From contig OW028576.1 in NCBI GenBank assembly GCA_932294295.1, positions 45,672,247 through 45,736,246 of the forward strand: 64,000 nt of DNA, written 5' to 3'. This DNA is from Alitta virens. Lineage: Eukaryota > Annelida > Polychaeta > Phyllodocida > Nereididae. Each line of letters starts with the position of its first letter. The first letter of the stretch is position 1. The position numbers and the translations under genes were made by a program. The notes beneath the pieces are model-generated. The model searched no databases, was not told the origin of the DNA, and was given only the letters and a program-made list of their open reading frames with translations. Below are positions 43,885 through 57,200 of the stretch, piece by piece.

Positions 43885-44035
43885 TGCTGATTAGACATAA
43901 TGGAGTATCTCTTGGGACCCCTTGTACTAAAATGATTTGTCCATGGTTAAACTGCTTAGTTAAACCCATTTTACTAAAGCTAGTAGATTCACAAGCAACT
44001 AGTAAATTCAAGTTATTTTTGCACCCAGACATAGG
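43885..44035. repeat. Segment shared with 36400-36510
   Basis: CCCTTGTACTAAAATGATTT, CCATGGTTAAACTGCTTAG and AGTTATTTTTGCACCCAGA match the copy at 36400-36510. Confidence 0.5.
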
Positions 44036-44580
44036 CAGATGAAACATGTAAAGAATAATTAATGAACATCAGTTCTAGCCCTCCATCAGATTTCTTGACA
44101 ACCCATTATGTAACAGTTGATTATAGGTAAATGATAATTTCATAATCATGCCATAGGCGCTCAAATGATGATTGGTCAGTAATTCCAGCAATCTGCGAAG
44201 ACGTTATAGGGCTTATGGCTGTGCGGCTTTAACATTCCCATAATGTAGTTAGGTGCCGATAGGGTTGATATAATTTAGGCCTATAATTCAGCTCCCAATA
44301 AAATCCCTGCTTGGGGTCCTGGGTCTGATTCTCAGCCTCAGAGTCAGGCTATTAGTCCACCCATTTGAGGATTTTCTTGCAAGTGACCCATAGCTCGAGG
44401 ATCCTATATTAAGTGACTCACTTGGTGGGTCTGACCAGCATTTAATGTCAACACCCTCTGATTAGCATACACTATAGCTGACCCACTTTTATGGTTTAAA
44501 GGTAGCATTATGCCTATTGTGCAATTGTGGGTAGCAAATAAATAATACAACTTAAGTTCCATACATCTATTAGCACTCTA

Positions 44581-44646
44581 AAATGCTCAGAATGAAGCAA
44601 CTCTGAAATGCTCAGAATGAAGCAACTCTGAAATGCTCAGAATGAA
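44581..44646. repeat. 25-bp tandem repeat, about 2.6 copies
   Basis: AAATGCTCAGAATGAAGCAA followed by CTCTG is repeated exactly, units starting at 44581, 44606 and 44631. Confidence 0.9.
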
Positions 44647-44649
44647 CTA

Positions 44650-47600
44650 CGTACAGAGCACCTTAGATGCCACAGACCGCGGCCTAACTCGAGCCCCAGA
44701 GGCAACGTACGTGGACTTGATCCAAGCCTTAGGCCTATGATCATCTCACCATTTTGTCCTTCTCCGGCAGCTGGTCATGTAGGTATCTCATTGCAATAAG
44801 TACAACACCAGATTCTGCTTAAAATATTTCACAAACACTATGATGAAGGTAGGTACATTAATTTATTCCTCTCTATTCACATCATACACTGAAATATTCC
44901 AACACATCACCTATAGGTTTCCATGGAGACCATGATATCCAATGGCACTGGTAAAGAGGAGAAAGACAAAGCAAGAAAAGAATATTTTTATCATTTCAAA
45001 TAATGCATAGTCTTAGTTTGCTTAATATTCTTTAAAAACTAAGAATTTTCACATAATTCTGCCACAGGTGGTGTGATCAATTAAACTCCAGGTGGCACAG
45101 GAGTAAACCTATCCCCCTAGTGGACATATCAGATATTTAAATTCTTTTCACAAACCATTCATAAACTTTTCACAGCTGGAAATCATTAGATGAACAATTC
45201 AACAGTAAAATATAACAATTGATGGAGAAAATAAACCATGCGTCAGCAATCCAGCTCTCATAATAACAAGTGCTTTCTTCAAAAATTCTTTAAACAATTT
45301 TTCAGACGGTAACAACAGTTAACACAAAAAAAGGAGAAAAGTCACCATTCAACAATAGCAATAAGCTGTAAGAAAAACATTCAACGATAAATAAAAATTC
45401 ACCCTGCAGATTTGCTCAATCTCACCTTCGCAAAAATTCACTTTTGAACCGATAAATGTCATCATTGCATTCTCAATACTTTAATTTTGACATGGAAGAT
45501 AGGTGACCTGCATTAACGCATTTAATTCATATAATCCAAAAATGTCTTTTAATTGTCATGGATGGTAATTCATTTGTCCTGAACTTAACTTCACAAAAAA
45601 GTTTTAAATAAATTTCACAAAAATGAATTGAAGATGAAAAGAATAAAGAGCTGTTTTTAGAGTAGAGTTATTTTCACGGTACAAATAAATTCATAAATGC
45701 CCTTCATGTTAATAAATATAGCTCTAAATAATTCCTACCTGACAAATAAGCATTCCTCGTGTCATAATAAATAAAGAAAGCTTTAAATAAACGATAAACA
45801 TTTGTAATATATAACATCAAATAAATTATGAAGATCAAATGTACTGTCAAATTTAAGTACACATCGCAAAATATTATTCAACTGAACATTCAAGTAATTT
45901 TTCTCGCATTTAATTTTAAACAGAATGTGAAAATAAGTTAGCAAATAAACCTACTTATCTTAGGTGTAAGTAAACCCATCTTTGAATTTTACACATGATA
46001 TTATTTGTCCAAGCATTTTTTTAACGAAAGACTAGACAATTTTCATATACATCACAGCATAAGTAAGTATTAATAGCTACCGAGAGACAAAAATTTAATA
46101 TGATTAACAAAACGTCACGTATTGCAATCTTGAATTAGTTACTCCTCATATACACCAGGTGGCAGTTACTTACTCTTAATACAAGGTGGCAATTTACGCG
46201 GAACAGATCTTTACCATTTAAACAGGAAAAGGAAAAGTAACATTTTAAACACAGCTGCATACAAAATTCACAATTTCAAAAACCAAAACTTGAGACAATA
46301 AACACACTCAGCGTGTCAAGCTAATTTACATAGCGTAAGCTTCAATCAGATCACTTCGAAAATCAGATCGGTTTTAAATTACATAACAATAATACGTCAA
46401 GAAGAAATGACATTAAAACTTCAATACATCTCACACATTTAGACTGAAAAATTAAAAAAAACCTAAAATTTACAAATAGCCTACGAAGCACCATGAAAAC
46501 AACAGCTCAGTCGAGAAAAGTTTATAAATACATCGATAAAGCTCATGAAGAAAAAAATAAATCAAAACCTATCTACAGTCTGCCTTTAACAACGGACGAA
46601 TACAAGCACAGGAATTTGAAACAACTTATACAACAGCTTGATTAAAAAGAATATACAACAAGGAAGAAAAAAAACCTACAGATTTTCATCAAAGTTACGT
46701 TATACTTTGACGCTGTATGATTTGGTGGGGTGACCATTTTATTGTGCCAACTATCTCTGTATTTATTACTGCACTACGTGGTTTCTGTACAAAATTTTAT
46801 ATTACATATTTCGCATTAAATTTCAAGTTTGATTTTTATGAGCGTACGTGTAGCTCATTTTGGACTCTAGTGAAATTTCATAACAAAAATTTATATAGCC
46901 TAAAACCTTAGAGTCAAAGTTAATTGTTAAAAAAATTATTAATCAGAAAGAATGCCTGAAATTTACTAATAGAAATTCACAAAAATAATGAAATATCGAA
47001 AAGCCACATTATATTTCCTCCGTGATTACATTATCAATTTAGTCTATTATGAATAAATATACTGACGGCTAGCTTTCCCTCTTTACATCTTGATATCCCG
47101 ATCAAAGCCAATTATGATCAGTAGTCATTTAATTCCAGCAATGAGCAATTGCATTGTAATACTGTAATATTTGAATATATTGAAATATCACTAAAAGTAT
47201 ATATATTTTTGCTTTCGTGTACATAAAACCCATATTTACTTATATAAACGTCAAGCTGTAGAGCTTTTGTAAATTGCTGTAGTTTTGCGGGTTTAACAAG
47301 TGGAACTACATTCATTGCAAGGTCGAAAAAAGCTTCTCTTTGTGGTTTGTGTACATGATTGGCAAGCAATATATAATATTTTTATGCAAAATTGTAGCAT
47401 ATATCCTGTACCCTATATTACTATTATTGACAGCTAGGTTTTGTTTGGATGCATGAACTGAGCATTGCCAATCTACGGTGAGCATCTAAACGTTCGGCTA
47501 AAATCAATGGTGTTCCCATTTAACAGGTGTAAGAAGAAAATGGTACATGCCGATTTATTATATGTTAAATTACCTGTATTTGACTTTTATGTATCTCAAA

Positions 47601-47951
47601 TCAACAACCAAATGTTCAACAAAGCTATCTTGTATCAACTAATTCCAGTGCATCAATACTGTTTATAAATAATTGTTTATAATTGTTAACCAATGTTTTC
47701 GATAATTGAAATGTCTATAGTTTGAAAGACTTAACAGTGTCAAAGCCTATTGATAATCAACTGCGAGTCCAACAATGTCAGAGGCTCTATTTAAAAGTTG
47801 AATTTTGAAACAGACTATTGAAATTGCTCATATAATATAATATACAGCATTCTGTCAGACCTTTGTTTAGAGTCAACCTTCTGAAAGGTTATAATTTGAT
47901 ATCAATTATATTTCATAACATTTACTGATTATTTATGTTGAATAATTATGA
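44650..47951. other. Intergenic, AT-rich, A/T-run biased
   Basis: No gene seen. Motifs CCAGGTGGCA and AGGTGGCA recur at about 45067, 45091, 46153 and 46183. The stretch directly left of 47952 is the 3' untranslated region of the minus-strand gene; minus-strand AATAAA occurs at 47553-47558. Confidence 0.45.
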
Positions 47952-48271
47952 CTAGTGATCATAAATGGGAGCTGAGACAGGCACGCTAGTACTGAGCAAA
48001 TGCCGTGAGTCTGGTCCCCGACTCATGTCTTCCGAATAGCGATTATCTCTCCACGCCGAGGAGTGGGGTGACAGCTGAGGTTCTTCACTGTACGCCCTGT
48101 CGCTGTATGCTCCTCGGGATACGGAACTCTCTCTCGAAGAGGGGTACTCGCCCGGCTGTTTCTTCTTTTTGCGGAAGATTCGTTTCAAACTATTGCTGAA
48201 CGAGTGGGATCGGGATTTCCGGAGGTTGCCTTCTTGCTGTTGTATATCATGGTCGACTCTTCCCAGGTCAT
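47952..48271 (-). CDS. Micro-exon gene, last exon
   Basis: Acceptor TTTGCAG, phase 1 in. Encodes DLGRVDHDIQQQEGNLRKSR, then SHSFSNSLKRIFRKKKKQ, a Ser/Tyr/Arg-rich stretch (GAYSDRAYSEEPQLSPHSSA) and ends VPVSAPIYDH with a stop. Confidence 0.8.
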
Positions 48272-51200
48272 CTGCAAATGTAAAATACCTCGTTAAAGTC
48301 TATTTAAGGCGTAACTTAAGACATGAGCATTGAAATCGCCCATAACTCTAAGTAAACTGTAAGGAAAATATGAAAATTTAAATCGCCCATAACTCTAACG
48401 TTATGTAACACTGGGCATTGAAATACCCATAATTCATACTCAAACAAATGAACATTGTCTTTTAAAAGCCTCAAATAAAAAAAAAAAGAATGAAGTGACA
48501 GTCAGAGGCCTTTTCATGGTCAATTTAAAACATCACTTAAATAATTCTAAAACACGTACGGTATAAGTTAAAATTAAAGAAATAATTAAGTGATATATAT
48601 CTCCATGAAGTGAGACAATTAAAAAAAATATTATAAACATGAATAATATAAAATACATGAACCGACAAATAATAAATGAATGGATAAATGCATAATTTAT
48701 GCAACTTAAATGCCAGGCAAACTAATGAAAGTAAAAACTAGATAACATCTGAAACATTTATCTTTTTTAGCAAAATTTTAACCAAATGACTTTACAAAAA
48801 AAACAATTATCTATAGAAGAATAGATAAAACGCTGAAATACTTTAAACCTAAATACACTTTTTACCAAATAAAAAAATTAACTGCTAATTAAAAATTAAA
48901 TTAGGCAAACACCAGTATAATCCTTATTAAATAAAGAAATATTACAATAAAAAATAACTAAAATACACACAGATTGCATACACAAATGCTGATAAAAATA
49001 TAATTAATTCACAAATATATTAATCACAAATTTATTAGTTGAACAGATTAGCTGCTGAGAGGACAGATGACCTCACACAAAACCAATCTGAAGAACAAAA
49101 TACAGAGCTCTAGACAAACTATGTTAGGAATTTTAATAGCGCAAAATGTTAGTATAAGCCGACAGTAATCTTTGTTAAGACTCGCAACCATTTTGAAAAC
49201 TTTCTGCTCAAAATTTTAGAGTAATTTTTGAATGTTTTAAAAAGAAATTTCACTCAACACAAAGCGAACTGTTTTACATATAAGTTGAACGAGGACACGT
49301 TTTACAAATTTATATAAGTATGTTTTTAGGTTAAATAAATTGCCCCTCGGAATGCAAGAGCAAAAATGAAGAGTCATTTTAGGATCGGAATAAGAAAAAA
49401 CATTAAACGAAGTTAAAACACAATAAAACAAGTTTTAGAGAAAGATATGAGGCTTCAAAAATTTTGAATGGCGAATGTAAGTGGCCATAAATTTGGATAA
49501 CATTTCACTATTGGACATGTTTTTCAAGATAAATAAATTTAACAAATGACCAAGGGAACTGTTCAAAAACAATCAGTTTAGAGGAAAAAGTAATTTTTCT
49601 TAATTTACCATGAGAATTATTTAGTAGTTTTAATTTGCAAAAAAAAAATAAAATAAAATAATATGATAAGCTAATGCACACTTTTCAATTGTTTTCCCAT
49701 TAATTCTGAAAAGAGTCAAAATATTTGAAACCAAACAGGCAAGGAATAAACACAAAATGGCAGACTGTGAGCAGAAAGTGAAAAAATGGTTAAGTAAGCT
49801 ACTCTAAAATTCCAACCAAAACCGTCGGACTCTATGACAACAGGTCAATTCAATTCAATTCAATTCACAGCAGCTTAAGTCTTAACAAAGTCTTACCATC
49901 AGCTCTTTAATAGGTAAGATAGTCTACAAGGCAGAAGCATTGATATAATTATTATATTAGCAATTTACAATCAACATATATGCTGTACAGCGGTGTACCC
50001 TCAGCTGCAGCGAGGCTGAATTTTCTACGCAATGTAGGATGAAAACTTAATTTCACCTTATGATGGCTTCCAAACCAATGTATTGGAGTGTTCAAAATAT
50101 CACACATCATTTGATTTAATAAAGAATCGAAAATCAACTCCTAAGAATTATTAAATAACTACTGAAATATTTTGTATGGCACCTGATTATTTTCATAGTT
50201 TTGCAAGAATAAGAAAAAATCCAGCCTTGCTGCTTAAACGATATCCCCATTCTCTGTTCAGCAGGGGAGAAGACTGCATTTATTATTTTATTATAATCTC
50301 AAATTTACCTATTTCAAAATTCTGCAAAATTTGGCATTAATTTCCTGCTAAACAGAGAAAACGGCAAACTGTAATCTTGATATCTAAAACATCATCTAAT
50401 CTAAGTCTGAGATTTCAAGAATTAGTATTTTACATAGTCGTAGACGAAACAATTAACATGTAACAACGTCTGGCAAAAGATATATATACATTATGTAATC
50501 ATGAATAGGACATCGAATAATACACAAAACGTCAAGTTAAGATCAGTATATTGGAGGTTAATTAAAAAAAGTAGAGGGATATTGAGAAACAGAAAATGTG
50601 CACAAGATTCTAAATGTTGAAGACAGAAGGTTTTCATTCAAATAACATGTCAAGCCAATATCAGCCGACATGGTAAGCTATCTGTGAAGGCTATTTGATT
50701 TATAAAGAGAAGTTTAAACTGGACCAGAGAAAGTCAATCAAACCCTAATTTTCAGAGAAAAGCTTCACTAGTGACTTATAAAGTTTTGGATACATGGTAA
50801 TTAATCAGCGTAATAAATTACTTTATGGGCAATCTTAACAATATTCTCGCAGGTTATTGGAAGGTTGATTAGCAAAATTGTCTAATGCTTCCTTTGGACT
50901 GAGTCGAGCTTTACCTCGTTACTGCTTTTTCAATCAAACGGACTACACTGACATATGCAAGTGTGGGGTCAAAGAAAGCAATGAGGGTGGATGGGCCACT
51001 AAATTATATTTTTCATTCTTCCTTCAATACCTTCTGACCCTCATTTAAATTTCAGACCCTCCCTGGAATCAGCAATGAATTGGGCAAACATCAAACTTAG
51101 GGATTGGCCAGAGCTTCATATAACAGTCTGATATCACATGAGCACTTTCGTAAATCTCATGTGTGAAATGTAGTCAGTTTGATTGAATGCTCTATAACAA

Positions 51201-54200
51201 AACCTCATAAACCATGCCAGTTTAGCTAACAAAATGCAATGCTTAATATTTCTTAAGTGCGCTTAATCCAAACTTCAGCATATCATTTGTTTACTTTGCA
51301 AACCACAATTCTGTCATTCACCGTTACTGTTAACACGTAACTGAGTAATAAACTTGCTTCATAAACACTGCGTCAACAGTAATTCAAAGGGTCAACAGCC
51401 ATCTGGGCTAATTGATACTTTGTCAAGACATTTTGTAAAGTCAAGGTCATTTGTCAACCCATGCCCTATGATGTCACTTCCTGTCCTTCAATCATGACGC
51501 AGCGTCTCATGTAGTGTGGCAATTTGTTATGTACTAGTGACGCAGTGTTGATGAAGCAAGTTTATTACTCAGTTACGTGTTAACAGTAACAGTGAATGAC
51601 AATTGTGGTTTGCAAAGTAAACACATTTCAAATTATCTGTGCAGTGCATTTCGAAACATGCTATAGCCATTTTCACCATCTTAAATGTTTAATATATATG
51701 CAGGTAATAATATCAAAGCTATGAAACTTTCAGTAAGCATTCTATCAGTAAAATAAGGTTGTAATGGAAAAACTGACTGATCATCGATTATCACATAAAA
51801 ATGATTGGGTCAGCAAAAAAAAGTCCTTTTTTTTCTAAATTTCCTTTATAGACTAGCATGTTAATTCAAATTGACTGATGGTGGATTGCCATCGATCAGA
51901 ATTGTTAAACTTTTTTCTGAAATTCCATTTGACTGTATGCTAATTGGAAAATTGGCTGATAATCGATTATCGATCATAATTGATAATCAGGCCACCACCG
52001 ATATATCCCTGCAAACCCTGAAGCGTAAGCTCCTGCAATGCGTGATGCTCTAATTGTCAAATACACCATCCATGCCCTCTTTCTTAATGTTTCTTAGTTA
52101 GTTCATATGCATCAGAAGCCTTGCATTTATATTTAATAGCTTAGCGTTAAAATCCTTTCAAAATTTAAAAACATCTCTACCTCCTTGAGGATTATAACCA
52201 TGGTGATGATCTGAAAATTAAATTTCAAACTTGACTACAAAAAAATTGTCGTACTCGTTACTGAAAGAAGTTTTAGTGGCAGCAAAATGACGACAGCAAA
52301 AATGAAATCCTTCGGTGTTATAAAGGACAATAATTGGGCAAAGACAAATACGGGACATTACAAGGAAACATCAATAATGATCAATTTTGTACGTTTCACA
52401 AGACAACGATAAAAATTGGTCACAAAAGTTTGACGGAAAAATTACAAACGTAATATTTCTAGCACCAATAAATGGACAGTAAAGCTTTGTACACCATTCA
52501 ATACAAGCACCTAATGATTCAATGCAGAGAAAACGTACCACGAAAGGTCACTGCCACCGTAGCAGATAAGTATTGTTTGATGACGTCATCTATTCTGTGA
52601 CGTCATCCATTTAACAATGTGTAGTGATGTCATCTTATTGTCTTTTTATATGCTACAGTCGTAGTGACCTCTGTAGGCCGTTACATTTTCTCCCCATTAT
52701 CACAGACAAAACGTTCTTAAGAACATAATTAAGAATTTAAGACGTAACCAAAAAGCTTCCTTCCAAGATTAGAACATTTTTAGCAACATTTATCGAATTG
52801 TGTGCAGTGTGTTTTTGGACGAACGTTGAGGTGTAGAATGTGGAAACTTAGCGACAAAAATAGTTTATTTACAAAACAACAGAACGGAAAATTTAATATA
52901 TTACTGTGCGAAAGATGTCGTGGTAGTTTAGCTGTTCAAACAAAAAAGTATAAAAGAAAAGCTGTATGAAGGTATAATATATTATAATATGTTAGTTACT
53001 TCAAAAGGAAAACATTGTTAAACATTGTTAAAATGATGTTACTTATCTAATTAAGGTATTGAAATAAATCTGTTATAACAAAAGAACTAAGAAAATATTG
53101 GATATAGATATTTCTATAAAGATGTGTTTGGATGTACCGTGTTAAATTCATGTGAAGTTGAGGTAGGTGTTAAATTCCAATTAGAATGGAGTAAAACTAT
53201 TTTAGTAAGAAATAAATTGTAAACATAGTCGGACTCGTTTATAAGCACACTTTAACAGTAATAATCACTTCATTGTCCCAGAGTAGATAATTTACATAAT
53301 TTTTACACCAGATGCGCGAAACACTGTTGTAAGAAAGACTTTATGTTAAACTTCATGACAGTAGTTTGTTATATAAGCGTGTCCGACTATACAAGATGAC
53401 TATGTGGTTAGTTGTCATGGGGTTCAACAAGGCTCTATCCTAGGACCCGTTATAGTCTATATATGTAAAAATAATATGCTGATAAGTTATATCATCTGCG
53501 GGATCTAGGCTTTTTGTATCGTATTCTACTAGCTAACTAAGCTCATTGTTGAAATGTTGCTATATACCATAGATTGTATTCATACCTCAGTTCAGCCATA
53601 GTTGCACACAAGACCTAAATATCAGTCTTCTTCTTCCGCGCGCAGTACAATTTTAGTACACTTAACCAATGGTCAGTTTTGTGACATCACTAACTGACCA
53701 TTGTATACATGGTCTTTGGGACTACTGTTTTGTGGATTATGTCGTACTGGTCAAACGCACTGAAACTGAGGTCATATGAGCAAATGGCCGAAATGCGAAC
53801 AACTAGAGCTACAGTCTATATAGTACAACCACCGCAAAACTGATATATTTCTTAGTGTTTTTGACCCACCTGTTGTCCTGGCTCCCTGCTCTGGAGGTTT
53901 CAGCAGATTTTCCTGTCGGAGGGAACCCGCTCGGTCTGCAGAATGAGACCGTGGCTTCTTGGGTCCTCGTGAGAACCTCTTTCGAAGTGCACTTGCGAAT
54001 GACTTGGATTTCTTAGCCTCTGCGATATTCAAATGAATGAAATTACAAATTTGTAAATGTGCAACTGTATGTAAAATAGTTTTGTTTCTGCTATCTTCGA
54101 TTATGAGCTCGGCCGAAATTACAATCTATACCCCTGGTGGACCTGTTCAAGATTGAGCTCTCTCTCCTCCTTGGATAGTATACTACACACCCAGCTTGCA

Positions 54201-57200
54201 GCTATTATGCCACGTCTCAGGTCAAACACTCTACAATTTTAAACCCACAATCTTGCATACCATACACCTTCCAACATCTTATCCACTTGACAACTGGCAC
54301 CCACATAAATATTAAGCTAACTTATTCAATTCAAATCCAAGTTTATTTCAAAACTTAAAACTGATCTTATGAAGTACATCACCCGTCCTAATCAGCCCTA
54401 TCTGGTGCAAAAATATGGGACTTAAAGCCTCCTCACCCACTACACCCACGAAGATCTCAGAAGAAGTTAAATACCCGGTATATTAAGGGAGACCATTTAA
54501 TGGGATGCCGTGGTCTAGTGGACGAGCTGTTCGCCTGCTAAACACGACGTTGCAGGTTTGAAACCCCACCATGTCATTGAGGAGTTGGACAGACCCTCTT
54601 CAACTATTGCCCCACCCACCTAGGTGCAATGGGTACCTGGCATTAGGCATCCACAATGATGGCACTGGTGTGAGCTCCCCAGGGAGTTGAGAAAGCTCTA
54701 GATTGGCCTGCCAAGGATGTAGTTGTAAAGTCGGCTGAGACTCGATTGAGCGATAACAGACTATTAACCCAGATTTACATTGAATCTTACCTCTAGGGTC
54801 GACTAGGCTTGATGTCTGGTCGTATCCACTGTATTCGCTGGCCTGTAATAGAAATAATACAATGTAGCATTTTGCAATAACATAGACACTATATTCAACG
54901 TTAATATACATTGCAAAGAAAACCTAACTTACTTAAATCCTTGGATGTACATATATGGAATTTTCAGATAAAATTACATAATCACACACTAATTACATAT
55001 AAAATCAACAGTTGTCTCCTTAAATCTATGTGCTATGAAGATTTTACAAAATGTAAATTATGATTTTGCTCATATGCAAGGTAATACTGAAGATGCATCT
55101 ATTTTCTCAGGAAATTTTTTAGGAAAGAATCAGCTCAAATAGAAACTGAAGGCAATATTGAAAGTGAGAAAATGAAAGTGAAACTGAATCATGAATATAA
55201 TACCACTCTCCAATGACGAAGCTGATATTAGAAGCGAAGATGTTTTCTAAAAATTAACTACACTTTCTTGATTACATGGCAATGTTTAAATCTACCAGAA
55301 AATAAAAGATTATATGTCATTTTCAATAACAGCAACCCTGGATTTCGTGTATTCATAATGAAAAGAAGGTTCTCAACAAAAAAAACAAATGCCTTGGATC
55401 GTAATCAAGAAAGTATAGAATATAGACAACAAACTCCAAACCGCATTTAAAGCTCTTTCGTAATTGACTAAAAGAAAAGTGAATTAGTTAATTAGTCAAG
55501 CACAATTCATAATTTGATTAATGATTAAATAACTAAAAGCTGAAAAAAGAGTGTTAAAATTAGTTTGGTAAAAAACAGCAATTTCACATCAATGAATTAT
55601 TCAGTCTTGAGTAGAAATATGCACTCTGCAAAGACAAGGAATATATAAGGTTAGTAGCAATCCTCTACGTAAAGATTTTGACACTATAATGAGCATTGAT
55701 TGGACGAGGTGGAAAGGTGTCAAACAAGGGTCAATACTACCTCCTATTGAAGTTTCTTTAAATGACCTCACCATTGGGCGGACTAGAAATTTGGGATTCG
55801 TCAAGATTCAGGAGCATGACAATATTTAATGGTTTTAAATTGAAGTATTTAGGTTCAGAAATCAGTTGACATCTCATTTGCATTTAGTGTACCTGGTGAT
55901 GTTGAATAATACCTGCTTTTTAATTATGTTGATTAAAATTATGTTAGTAATTGCAAGTTGAGGATAAACAGCATTCTACAAAGGTCAAAGCAAGGTAAGC
56001 AAAGTAGGTCAAAGGTCATCCATCAAGCAGGTCAAAAGCCATCTCAGAGTTCATCCAGGTCATTCAAGGTCAGTCTAATTGGGTCAAACATCAGCCATAT
56101 AAGCAGGTCAGGGTCACCCTACCAGCCATTTTGGTCAAATTCAGGTCAAAGGTCATTCAGATATCAATAAGGTCAAGGTTGAGGGTGCCATTCTCCGCAT
56201 TCCTCAGCAGCATTTCTCGCATTCCATGCATTCTTTCACTCACTATGCTCTGTTCATATTCAGGGTCTTCCAAGGCAACCACCGGCTCCCCTAGTGGCGG
56301 TTTGCGGAAACGAGACACAAAAGGTCTGGATTGATGTTGCTGTTGTTGAGAGTAAGGCGATTGCTGCTGTTGTCCTAGCGGTTGTTGGCCGAACTGTTGT
56401 TGCTGTTGTTGTTGCTGTTGTTGTTGTTGCTGTTGCAAAGATTGTGTTGTAGTCGGTTGTTGCTGCTGCATGTATGATGTCTTGAAAAAAAAAGTCAAGG
56501 ATGTCTTCAAAGAAAAAACCAGCAAAAGAACCTGTCACCAGCCATTCCGATCGGAATGAAAGGGGCGGCGAACTCCAGGGGGGAGTTAAGAAAATGCACA
56601 AGAGAAATAATCGAAGGCAAAGAAATCGAGAAATCGAGCAACAATTGGAAAAGAAAATCATTGCGAAAGAAAATCATGGGCCTTGGTTTTCTTCAAGTTT
56701 TGATTTTTGAAATATAATTTGTCGATCAAATTCTAGTTCAATAAGAACATTTTAAATATTTTACATATCATTGTTTTATCACAACAATTGAACAGAAAAT
56801 TGAGACAACAGCATTTAACAATATTCCCCATCTAACAAACTTTGTTAGAGAGGGAATAATTCCACAAAAAACAAGGCCCAAGATTGCAATGATATAGGTT
56901 CCTACAAAACAGACGAAAAATTAGGTTTGGTCAATACGTGAAGTGTTGCTATGGAAACCAACCATTCTTGAACACTCATCAAAGCTTCGGGAAACAAAAA
57001 GCTGAGTAAGAATTAATATCACGGGAAGATGTTTAGAAAGCGGTAATACTGAATAATGAAAAATCTTAGGCGAGAAGTTTAGAAACACTGTTGATATTAG
57101 GTGACAATGAATTAAATGTGAATTAGAGCGATATCCGGTGGTACAAAGCAGTCAATTTGAAGCGTTCTCTAAATGTATGCTGTGTGGTTTAATAAGCTGA

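Larger units (their letters stand above)
48272..52180 (-). other. Large intron of the micro-exon gene
   Basis: AT-rich. Contains an (AATTC)n tail-like microsatellite at 49851-49868 and the inverted-repeat element at 51288-51623. No other gene seen. Confidence 0.6.
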
